This document shows positions 1 through 7,597 of a stretch of 64,000 nt of DNA, piece after piece. Source of the stretch: Lachnospiraceae bacterium (GTDB taxonomy: Bacteria > Bacillota > Clostridia > Lachnospirales > Lachnospiraceae); contig JAFXQX010000033.1 of assembly GCA_017526745.1 (NCBI GenBank), positions 62,001-126,000 on the forward strand, in the 5' to 3' direction. The position numbers and the translations under genes were made by a program. Positions within the stretch are counted from its first letter, which is position 1. Every line of letters starts with the position of its first letter. Below the pieces are notes generated by a model that saw only the letters and a program-made list of their open reading frames with translations, had not been told where the DNA came from and made no database searches.

Positions 1-757
1 CTATGTATTCTTTAAGCGGTCTTCCGATGCCCGAACCTATCGGATATATACCGCCATCTTTCCCTTTGTCTGCAAGAAGCAGCAGGGCTGTTGCCGCATC
101 TTCGGCATACAGATAATCCCATATCTGCTCTCCTTTGGTAAGAGCAGGCGTATGTCCCGACAAAAGTTCCCTGATAAGGGTCATTATCATGGTTCTTTCG
201 CCATCATAAGGGCCGTAAATGCTGAGGATCCGTGTCCAGATGTGTCTCACACCAAGATCTGTGCATATCCTCCCGGTGGACTCCAACGCCTGAAGCTTGG
301 CTCTTCCGTATTCGTTTTCGGGAGAACATGGAGTATCCGGTCTTAGAACACCGGATACTCTCCCATACTCAGCCTGGGAGCCGGCACCTACAAATACTTT
401 GCAGCCAAGTCTTGACGCCAGACGGGCGGCATCATCTGCATATTTCCTGTTCTGTTCCTGCAGAAGGCTGTCGTTTCTGGCATCTCCAAACGTACCTCCC
501 CACGCAAGATGGATCATTGCATCGGCGAAGGCACCCCCTTCAACACCCGGGGGCAATCCCAGGCTCATGCCGTCAGAGGAGTCATAATCAGAAAGTCCGC
601 ACTTTACTACCGTAACCTTCGGATCATTCGGGATACGATCAACGCGCGAACTTTCAGGATTAACAAGGGCAATGACTTCAATGCCCTGTTCTATGCATTT
701 TTTTACAAGCGCCATTCCGATAGTCCCGGTGGCGCCTGTGATCATTATTCTCTTCAT
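1..757 (-). CDS. NAD-dependent epimerase/dehydratase (SDR), C-terminus cut by window edge
   Basis: The reading frame starts at an ATG at 757 and runs off the left edge with about 252 residues and no stop, so the C-terminus is missing. The N-terminus MKRIMITGATGTIG carries the TGxxGxxG dinucleotide-binding motif of extended SDR proteins. Further in are a DAMIHLAWGG stretch, typical of the strand preceding the active site, and an AEYGR segment, where the YxxxK region of sugar-nucleotide epimerases usually lies. It lies 39 bases downstream of the CDP-glucose pathway gene at 797 and on the same strand, so a role as a nucleotide-sugar epimerase or reductase acting on a 6-deoxyhexose is plausible. 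The exact substrate cannot be told from the sequence. Confidence 0.85.
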   Translation of the reverse strand, partial: MKRIMITGATGTIGMALVKKCIEQGIEVIALVNPESSRVDRIPNDPKVTVVKCGLSDYDSSDGMSLGLPPGVEGGAFADAMIHLAWGGTFGDARNDSLLQEQNRKYADDAARLASRLGCKVFVGAGSQAEYGRVSGVLRPDTPCSPENEYGRAKLQALESTGRICTDLGVRHIWTRILSIYGPYDGERTMIMTLIRELLSGHTPALTKGEQIWDYLYAEDAATALLLLADKGKDGGIYPIGSGIGRPLKEYI

Positions 758-796
758 AAATTCAAGGACGCTCGGCAATTAAATCTCTTCGCGATA

Positions 797-1570
797 TTAC
801 CACACCTTCCAGGGGGCTTTTCCGGAATCCCACATTTCTTCAAGAAGATCCCGTTCACGTTTTGTATCCATGCACTGCCAGAATCCATCATGACGATAAC
901 CCATAAGATTGCCTTCCCGGGCCATTTGCATCATGGGACCTTTTTCAAATACAGTTGCGTCACCCTCGATATAATCAAACACTTCAGGCTCAAGTACCAT
1001 GAACCCGCCGCTTATACGGGCATTGTCGGAAGCCTGTTTTTCCCTGAAGGATGTGATCCTGTCGTCTTCTGCCAGGTCAAGGACACCGAATCTCTGGTCG
1101 ACAGCGATCGCCGTAACAGTGGCAAGTTTTCCGTGGTTCCTGTGGTATTTGAGCAGTTCGTCCGGATCAACATCCGATACCGCATCACCATAGGTGAGCA
1201 TAAATGTCTCATCTCCGACATACTTCTGAACACGCTTTATACGCCCGCCGGTCATCGTATCCAGTCCGGTATCCACCAGCGTGACCTTCCAGGGCTCCGA
1301 CTCGTTGTTAAGAAGGGTCATTTTATTATCCTGCGTAAAATCAAATGCCACATCACAGTTATACAGATAATAGTCGGCAAACCAGTCCTTTATCATATGC
1401 TGTTTGTAACCGCAGCAGATGATAAAATCATTATAGCCCCTGGCGCTGTATCCTTTCATGATATGCCACAGTATCGGCTTTTCCCCGATCTCGATCATGG
1501 GCTTGGGTTTTAAATGACTTTCCTCGCTGATCCTTGTTCCGTATCCGCCCGCAAGTATGATCACTTTCAT
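797..1570 (-). CDS. rfbF: Glucose-1-phosphate cytidylyltransferase
   Basis: This 257-residue protein has the usual RfbF length. It begins MKVIILAGGYGTRISEE, the G-x-G-T-R nucleotide-binding loop of nucleotidyltransferases, followed by KPKPMIEIGEKPILWHIMK, which is characteristic of CDP-glucose pyrophosphorylases. The enzyme joins CTP and glucose-1-phosphate to give CDP-glucose, the entry point to CDP-linked 3,6-dideoxyhexoses and related sugars. The start ATG overlaps the stop of the YidC-sulfatase gene by four bases, so the two are translationally coupled. The next pathway enzyme, CDP-glucose 4,6-dehydratase (RfbG), is not in the window; it would be expected beyond the left edge. Confidence 0.95.
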   Translation of the reverse strand: MKVIILAGGYGTRISEESHLKPKPMIEIGEKPILWHIMKGYSARGYNDFIICCGYKQHMIKDWFADYYLYNCDVAFDFTQDNKMTLLNNESEPWKVTLVDTGLDTMTGGRIKRVQKYVGDETFMLTYGDAVSDVDPDELLKYHRNHGKLATVTAIAVDQRFGVLDLAEDDRITSFREKQASDNARISGGFMVLEPEVFDYIEGDATVFEKGPMMQMAREGNLMGYRHDGFWQCMDTKRERDLLEEMWDSGKAPWKVW

Positions 1571-4278
1571 TTGATCTCTTCTCCTATAACACTCCAGTTG
1601 TTCAGATCATATATGTTGTCATGCACAGACAGCCAGATCCTGTCATCAAACACATATTGCTCCCGCTCGAGCTTCTGCAGGCTGTTTACAGGATTGCCGG
1701 TATAGGGATTTACCGGGTCAGCTATAAGGTCCGAAAAAGCTATTGCAGGAACATCCGCATTGGTCATAAATTCATCGGATGTCTCCAGAGGTTTTGAACT
1801 GTCTGACGTACCTCCGTATGCAGGTGCGAAATCCTTCACCATTAGAAGCGGTGTGAATAGATCAAGGTCCGTCACCTGGTCATCTCCGACATTCATTATC
1901 ATATCATCAAATGCGAAAAAACTGTACCCATGGTCTGCAACGATTATTATCCTGGTATTATCGTAAAGGTCATTCTCTTTAAGATACCGTAGCCAGTCAC
2001 CTATGCTCAGGATCGTTGCCATATTAACCTCATATGCCTGGATCTGCATGTCGGAATTCAAGTTGATCTCGCGGCCCTGGGCATCGGATACCTCCGACAG
2101 TCTGTCTTTCCATTCCGTAAGATATGCCGAATTATCAACATGGTCCTCCATGGTGTAATCGGGCATCTGAAGGTTCACATTCATGGAATGCGGCGTATCA
2201 TTCTCCACAAGTGTGAATGTATTGCTTCCGTCAGTTGACACATCTGCCAGATCCGGCAATTTATTTAGTTCCTCGACGTGGCCGGCAAATGTGATGCGGT
2301 CTTCGGCAAGTGTCTGGGTAAGATACCTGCCTTCATCATAGAGTAATTTCCGAAGGAACAGCGGGGACGATAAAAATACGCTGTGTCTGATGTAATTCGA
2401 TCTTGCCGCTTTTTCAAAATACAGATAATCCCTGTCGGCTTCATCCTTTGATTTAACAACACCGTCCGCATAATATGCATTGATGGAAGGATCCACTTCG
2501 TGATAAAACTCTTCAAGCGATCTGTCGCCCAGATCGGCAAATATCGGTTTATCAAACATGGTTGTCTTAAACCCGTTCTGGGCAAACAGTTTGGGCATGA
2601 CCTTGACTGCATTTGTCAGATACTCTTCATCCTCATTCCGAACGTTATACGTAGTATAATCATAGCCTCCGAAAAGTGCCGGGGATCCCGTGTAAGTATT
2701 GGTCCCGGTGGATATCGTATTGGGATAATACGTAAATCCCGAATAAACCCTGGCAAGTTCCGGTTTCTCGTTCATGATATAAGGCAGGAACTGTCCGAAA
2801 GCCCTGTCTTCAAACAGAACGACTACATTTTTCCCTTTCTTGTCCAAATGGTATGCCGCATCACTGTTTATATAATAATCGTCATCCTTAACATGATCTG
2901 CAGAATCGATCGTGCGGATTACCTTAAAGGTGTTGTAGGCGGAAAGGGCTGTTGTTACAAGCACAAGAGATGCGCATACAAACAGGACCGACTTCTTATT
3001 GAGCCTGTACAGCAGGAAGCATGCGATCACAACCCCTGCCAATACCGCAAGATTAACGAGCTTGTCCCGAAGGTCATATCCGAACCCGTCAAAATACTGC
3101 ATATACATGGACATGTTCTTAAGCCCCGCCCTGAAGAACTGCGAGTTTACAAGAGCGCAGACCGAAAGGGCCGGCATGGCAAAACAGAGTATCTTCCTGG
3201 CTCTTGAAGAATAGAAGTTAAATATAAGATTACCCCACAGGATGAACAGACCTGCTGCCACCAGGAGGGAGTAAAGCACCTGAACTAGCGGCGTTACATA
3301 GTGCCCTCTTACAACAAATTCAGTCGGAGATGAAGCGATCGTCACAACAGGTATAAGCACTCCCATTGTTATTGTGGCAACTATTCCCGCCGTTTTGAAT
3401 ATCATCTTTTCATCAGGCGAAACCTTGACATCAGACTTCCCCGAATGCTTATCAAGCAGGAGACCTATGGCAGGAATGCAGCCGATCAGGAAAACAGCGA
3501 TCATAACTATCCTGCCGGAATCATTATCCCATGCCCCCCTCTGCCAGCACTTGAAGCAATATGCGGCTACAAAGAGCAAAGAGCCTGCACTTACTATCGG
3601 TCTCGGATTCTTTACCAGTTTCAGGAAGATGTTTTTAAGGAGCGAAAATACGTTATTAAGAGTCCAGTAGAAAACAAGTCCTGACGGAGAATCATATAGA
3701 AGTACCAGAAATACTCCGGCCGTGATATACAGCTGAAGCTTATCCTTTAATTCCAAGCCTCTTGTATAGATCATTCCCGAGATGATGTTTATCAGGGTCA
3801 TTGCGATAGGCATCACGTTTACCGCAAATCCGCCGATCTTTATCATCTCATCCGGCTTGCCCATATCCTTCAGAAAATAGAAATATGAGCCGTCAAGCGC
3901 AGGACATGCGGACAGGAAATCATATGCCGCCATAAAGAACGGGATCTGCAAGAGAAGCGGCAGTATCGCGCGAAGCTGATAGTACATGTGGTAGTTCTCG
4001 CACCTGTAGTATGCCGAGAGCATCATGACCTTCTCATCCCCGCGGAACGTCTTCTTGATATGCTTGACTACAGGCGCCATCTCTTTCTGGCGCTGCCTTT
4101 CCTCGTCCTGAAGTTCATCAGCCCGCCTGTACATAGGCAGGACCAGGAGCTGTACCGCAAGACTTACAAAAACGATAGCATAGCCCGCACTGTCTATCAT
4201 ATCCATAGAGATCGAAAAGACAGTCTCAATGAACATCTCCAGCGGATATATGATTAATGCATATAAATAACTTCCCAT
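1567..4278 (-). CDS. YidC/Oxa1-like membrane domain fused to a sulfatase-fold phosphotransferase
   Basis: This 903-residue protein has two parts. Residues about 28-220 look like YidC/Oxa1 insertase: a hydrophobic hairpin, a charged cytoplasmic loop (QKEMAPVVKHIKK), then LPLLLQIPFFMAAYDFLS, matching the YidC PlLLQiPif signature. The groove arginine of YidC (V-R-x-x-x-x-P) appears as Gln43 in AVQLLVLPM. Several further membrane segments follow to about residue 455. Residues 480-900 resemble the alkaline-phosphatase/sulfatase fold of LtaS and EptA: metal-ligand candidate Glu490 in VVVLFEDRAF, a Thr nucleophile candidate in GTNTYTGS (525-532), His697, and Asp782-His783 in ADHGYS. Such enzymes move phosphoglycerol or phosphoethanolamine onto surface glycans. 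Neighbours are a TagF-like and a LicC-like gene, which fits phosphodiester decoration. The fusion is unusual; the role is inferred. Confidence 0.82.
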   Translation of the reverse strand: MGSYLYALIIYPLEMFIETVFSISMDMIDSAGYAIVFVSLAVQLLVLPMYRRADELQDEERQRQKEMAPVVKHIKKTFRGDEKVMMLSAYYRCENYHMYYQLRAILPLLLQIPFFMAAYDFLSACPALDGSYFYFLKDMGKPDEMIKIGGFAVNVMPIAMTLINIISGMIYTRGLELKDKLQLYITAGVFLVLLYDSPSGLVFYWTLNNVFSLLKNIFLKLVKNPRPIVSAGSLLFVAAYCFKCWQRGAWDNDSGRIVMIAVFLIGCIPAIGLLLDKHSGKSDVKVSPDEKMIFKTAGIVATITMGVLIPVVTIASSPTEFVVRGHYVTPLVQVLYSLLVAAGLFILWGNLIFNFYSSRARKILCFAMPALSVCALVNSQFFRAGLKNMSMYMQYFDGFGYDLRDKLVNLAVLAGVVIACFLLYRLNKKSVLFVCASLVLVTTALSAYNTFKVIRTIDSADHVKDDDYYINSDAAYHLDKKGKNVVVLFEDRAFGQFLPYIMNEKPELARVYSGFTYYPNTISTGTNTYTGSPALFGGYDYTTYNVRNEDEEYLTNAVKVMPKLFAQNGFKTTMFDKPIFADLGDRSLEEFYHEVDPSINAYYADGVVKSKDEADRDYLYFEKAARSNYIRHSVFLSSPLFLRKLLYDEGRYLTQTLAEDRITFAGHVEELNKLPDLADVSTDGSNTFTLVENDTPHSMNVNLQMPDYTMEDHVDNSAYLTEWKDRLSEVSDAQGREINLNSDMQIQAYEVNMATILSIGDWLRYLKENDLYDNTRIIIVADHGYSFFAFDDMIMNVGDDQVTDLDLFTPLLMVKDFAPAYGGTSDSSKPLETSDEFMTNADVPAIAFSDLIADPVNPYTGNPVNSLQKLEREQYVFDDRIWLSVHDNIYDLNNWSVIGEEIK

Positions 4279-4290
4279 AGTCCGTTACTC

Positions 4291-5574
4291 TTAACCTGCT
4301 TTTTCTTCTTCCGGCAAGGATCTACTTCGATCCTGAAGATCTTTCAGTGTCTCCTCTATATAGTCAACACACTTGTTGGCACCTTCCCCGTGGTTATACC
4401 AGAAGTGCTCCCTTGCATATGCCCTGCCACGGGCCTTTTCGGTATCAGCAAGTGCCTCATCGATGATTTTCTTAATATCAGACAGATCTTCCTTCTTCAG
4501 CTCATGGGCCATTTCCGGGAGTATCGTTATGATCCTGGGATCCTCGTCTATAAACCATGCATCGTAAGGGTCCTTTACAAATTCCACAAGGGAGTAGATG
4601 ACAGGCTTGTCAAATATGATGGCATAATCGTAAACCACCGCAGAATGATCCGATATCATGATATCGGAGCTTCCGAGAACACTCAGGTTATCATTATCGG
4701 CATTCCAGTGAAAATGGTCATTTTCAGGGTATTTGCGCTTCAATCTGTCAATAAGATCAGCCTCGGCAGTATATGACTGGGGGTGCGGGCGCACTATGAT
4801 GTTATAACCGGTCGCTATGAGCCGGTCGAGAAGCTCATCCCCCAGCTGGTTAAACAGCGAATTGACACCCCAGGTCGGAGCCACAAGCACTGTAGTGGTA
4901 TCTGCCCTGTCAAATGTCATGGATCCGACCTTTTGGGCCATAACATCGAAGTAGGGAAGTCCGGTCTTAAGCATGATCTTCGGGGGCATGTGACGCATCT
5001 TCTCGAGCTTTCTCAGATTTTCTTCGATAAAATCACCCGGCAGCATCAGTACATCGTACCAGTCGGTACCGAACATCCTGTAGAGGAGCCCGCTGCTTAC
5101 CGAATGCCAGATGTGAATGTAAAGATCCGTGTTCTTCGACTTTTTCCACTGATAGACTTCCAAGCCAGGAGTCGTGGACAGGCAGATATATGCGTTCATG
5201 ATATTAAGCTTTGTGATCGCTTTATTGAGATTCCCGATATATCTGCACGTGATATTTTTATAATCCTTTTCGGATCCAAACGCAGGATCATCTTCCGATT
5301 CGGTCCAGTATTCCGTTCTGATACCCCGGCGGTCAAGCTCATCGCATATCGGATGAAAGATCGTCCAATACCTCTTACTGTCCGTAAAAATGACCACAGG
5401 TATCTTGTCTTTGTTTATCTTTTCCACCCTTCCGCCCAGAACAAGGGATTTGATCTTTATCCACGCTTTGCGGAACGCAAAAAGTGCTGCCATGAATATT
5501 CCAAGCAGCACGGAAAAAAGCATACTTCCCGTTCCGGGATCAATGTACAGCAAACAGTTTCGCTGCATTAGCAA
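4291..5574 (-). CDS. CDP-glycerol glycerophosphotransferase family protein (TagB/TagF-like)
   Basis: The 427-residue product has an N-terminal membrane anchor that begins with YIDPGTGSMLFSVLLG, a start seen in many Firmicutes members of this family. The catalytic region carries the family signatures: IHIWHSVSSGLL around the WHG-like histidine, VAPTWG, IIVRPHPQS, and ISDHSAVVYDYAIIFDKPVIY, the serine-rich CDP-binding loop followed by DKPVI. Family members transfer glycerol- or ribitol-phosphate units from a CDP donor to build or decorate teichoic-acid-like polymers. The gene start overlaps the preceding cytidylyltransferase by 35 bases, and 12 bases separate its stop from the YidC-sulfatase gene, so the three form one unit. 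No CDP-glycerol-making gene (TagD) is in the window. Confidence 0.88.
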   Translation of the reverse strand: MLMQRNCLLYIDPGTGSMLFSVLLGIFMAALFAFRKAWIKIKSLVLGGRVEKINKDKIPVVIFTDSKRYWTIFHPICDELDRRGIRTEYWTESEDDPAFGSEKDYKNITCRYIGNLNKAITKLNIMNAYICLSTTPGLEVYQWKKSKNTDLYIHIWHSVSSGLLYRMFGTDWYDVLMLPGDFIEENLRKLEKMRHMPPKIMLKTGLPYFDVMAQKVGSMTFDRADTTTVLVAPTWGVNSLFNQLGDELLDRLIATGYNIIVRPHPQSYTAEADLIDRLKRKYPENDHFHWNADNDNLSVLGSSDIMISDHSAVVYDYAIIFDKPVIYSLVEFVKDPYDAWFIDEDPRIITILPEMAHELKKEDLSDIKKIIDEALADTEKARGRAYAREHFWYNHGEGANKCVDYIEETLKDLQDRSRSLPEEEKAG

Positions 5575-6280
5575 GATCCTCCGCGTTATCTATCTCGTAC
5601 CATTTCTCATTTTCAAGTACAAGTGCTCCTACCATTGGCTTATCAAGCATGGTTATGATGCGGAGTACCTGTTCGTAATACTCGTTCTCACCCATGGCAT
5701 ACCTGTACGCATCCATAAAGGGAATATAGAACCTTTCGGCAAACTCTTTTGAAAACCTGTAAACGTTAACGGTCTTATAATACCCGCCTCGCTCTTCCGG
5801 GATCTGGTCCTTCTTGGGAATGAATTGCGTGATAAGATCGTTGCTATCGACAGTTACACACGTTCCATCCATCCAGTCTTCGTATTTCGCTACAACAGCA
5901 ACCGCGCTCCGTGTATCCGTTACGATACGATCTATTATTGCATCATCAAACACGAGATCAGATTCAAACAGGACCGTATCATCCTCAAGCATCCTGTCCT
6001 TTGCAAGCGCAAGGGAATATATGTTATTCGTCTTATCATATATGGAATTGTCAATAAATGCGATCGGTGTTGACAGCCCGAGCGAGCCGACATATTTCCG
6101 GAGTGTCTCCTCCTTATAGCCCGTAACTATGGTCACCCCGGACAGGCCTTTATCATCAAGCTGTCGCAGGAGCCGTTCTATCATTGTAACACCGTTAACG
6201 GTCACCATGCATTTGGGAACATCCTTAGTATATTCTTTGAGCCTTTTGCCCAGGCCCGCTGCAAGTATCACAGCCTGCAT
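5540..6280 (-). CDS. LicC-like cytidylyltransferase (phosphocholine or related phospho-alcohol)
   Basis: This 246-residue nucleotidyltransferase opens MQAVILAAGLGKRLKEYT then VPKCMVTVNGVTMIERLL, the pattern of the LicC/choline-phosphate cytidylyltransferase group rather than the sugar pyrophosphorylases. A NNIYSLALAKD segment and a metal-binding acidic motif in LFESDLVFDD support this. Relatives make CDP-choline, CDP-aminoethylphosphonate or CDP-sugar-alcohol donors. Its start overlaps the manC stop by one base (TGATG) and its end overlaps the TagF-like gene, so it likely supplies that transferase or the sulfatase-type enzyme with a CDP-activated head group. No choline kinase or phosphonate pathway gene is present in the window, so the substrate is open. 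Confidence 0.82.
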   Translation of the reverse strand: MQAVILAAGLGKRLKEYTKDVPKCMVTVNGVTMIERLLRQLDDKGLSGVTIVTGYKEETLRKYVGSLGLSTPIAFIDNSIYDKTNNIYSLALAKDRMLEDDTVLFESDLVFDDAIIDRIVTDTRSAVAVVAKYEDWMDGTCVTVDSNDLITQFIPKKDQIPEERGGYYKTVNVYRFSKEFAERFYIPFMDAYRYAMGENEYYEQVLRIITMLDKPMVGALVLENEKWYEIDNAEDLANAAKLFAVH

Positions 6281-7596
6281 CAGTGCTTCTCCTTGTCATG
6301 GACACTTATCTCACTGCCGATCTGTACCTCGATAAGCTTGAGCTCATCCTTTGCAACCACCTTATGCTTCTGTCCGGCCTTCATCGTAAGAACGTCCCCC
6401 GCCTTGATCTCGATATCCTTATCATCTATCGTGGCAATGCCTGTTCCTTCCACAACCGTCCACACCTCATCCCTGAGCTTGTGTGAATGATAATGCATCC
6501 CGTGTCCCGGGTTAAGCGTAACCTTAACGGTCATGCTGCCTTCATCAACAGTTATGACCTGGTAACTACCCCAGCTCTTCTCGGAGAACATTATCTGCTG
6601 GTCGATCTTGTCAACAAAAGGCTTGATATAGCTTGACTGCTCCTTGTCGGATACGAGGATACCCTGCGCACTGGCACAGATAACAGCATTCTTTATCCCC
6701 ATGGCAAGAACCGGGACATTCAGCTCGTTGATGACATGAACATCCTCACACTTGTCATTGAGTATCGCCTCACCGATCGCAGGCTCTTCCATGGCCTCAG
6801 TAAGGGTATTCCATGTTCCAAGATCCTTCCACTGGCCGGAAAATCGCATGACTTCGATCTCTGGTTCCTTTTCCACAACCGCATAGTCAAAGGATATCTT
6901 GGTCAGGTTCTCATAATTATCGAACAGGTCCTTATAATCCCGGTAGCCGGTGATCTCCTTTGCTTTATCAAGAACGTAGGACAATTTATAGGCAAAAACG
7001 CCGCCGTTCCAAAGCGCACCCTGTTCAAGATAGCGCTTGGCGGTCTCAAGATCAGGTTTTTCCTTGAAAGATTCAACCTTGGCAAATACCACTTTATTGG
7101 TTTGATCTACACTCAACATTATGTATCCATATTTCTCCGACGGGTATGTCGGCTCCATTCCCATGAGCACCAGATTAGCGGAACCTGTCGCCGCCCTTTC
7201 GCAAAGAGTCCCAAGTGCAGCGAAATAGTCGTCCTCTACGTAAGGATCCACAGGACATACAACGACCGCCTCATCTTCCGGCACATTCATGACATCCGTA
7301 AGATATGCCGTGGCAAGCGCGATCGCAGGGAAAGTGTCCCTTCTGCACGGTTCAATGGATATCCCCACATTATCGCCAAGTTGGTTGTTTATCGCCGAAA
7401 CCTGTGTCTTGCTCGTTGCGATCGTAATGGTCGCAGAAGGATCTACCGCTTTAATCTGACGGTACATGCGCTGTACCATCGACTCATATGTTCCGTCTTC
7501 TTTTTTGAAGATCTTGATAAACTGCTTGGATCTGATGTCATTTGAAAGCGGCCACAGACGTTTTCCGGAGCCACCGGACAAAAGTATGATATTCAT
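6280..7596 (-). CDS. manC: Mannose-1-phosphate guanylyltransferase / mannose-6-phosphate isomerase
   Basis: The 438-residue protein is a type II (bifunctional) PMI-GMP. It begins MNIILLSGGSGKRLWPLS, the GGxGxRLWP pyrophosphorylase signature, and contains ESFKEKPD and ALWNGGVFAY, typical of the GMP domain. The last 110 residues form a cupin with GMHYHSHKLRDEVWTVVEG, the isomerase metal site. It makes GDP-mannose from mannose-6-phosphate through mannose-1-phosphate; a phosphomannomutase is not in the window. GDP-mannose feeds gmd and fcl just upstream in the same operon, giving GDP-L-fucose. One base separates it from the CotH gene before it. Confidence 0.95.
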   Translation of the reverse strand: MNIILLSGGSGKRLWPLSNDIRSKQFIKIFKKEDGTYESMVQRMYRQIKAVDPSATITIATSKTQVSAINNQLGDNVGISIEPCRRDTFPAIALATAYLTDVMNVPEDEAVVVCPVDPYVEDDYFAALGTLCERAATGSANLVLMGMEPTYPSEKYGYIMLSVDQTNKVVFAKVESFKEKPDLETAKRYLEQGALWNGGVFAYKLSYVLDKAKEITGYRDYKDLFDNYENLTKISFDYAVVEKEPEIEVMRFSGQWKDLGTWNTLTEAMEEPAIGEAILNDKCEDVHVINELNVPVLAMGIKNAVICASAQGILVSDKEQSSYIKPFVDKIDQQIMFSEKSWGSYQVITVDEGSMTVKVTLNPGHGMHYHSHKLRDEVWTVVEGTGIATIDDKDIEIKAGDVLTMKAGQKHKVVAKDELKLIEVQIGSEISVHDKEKH

Positions 7597-7597
7597 T

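Noticed and set aside
509..1513. Long plus-strand open frame (334 residues) opposite rfbF
   Set aside because: It is antisense to a clearly conserved cytidylyltransferase and has no family motif, so it is a shadow frame.
2500..3207. Plus-strand open frame opposite the YidC-sulfatase gene
   Set aside because: Composition and lack of motifs mark it as an antisense shadow of the conserved minus-strand protein.
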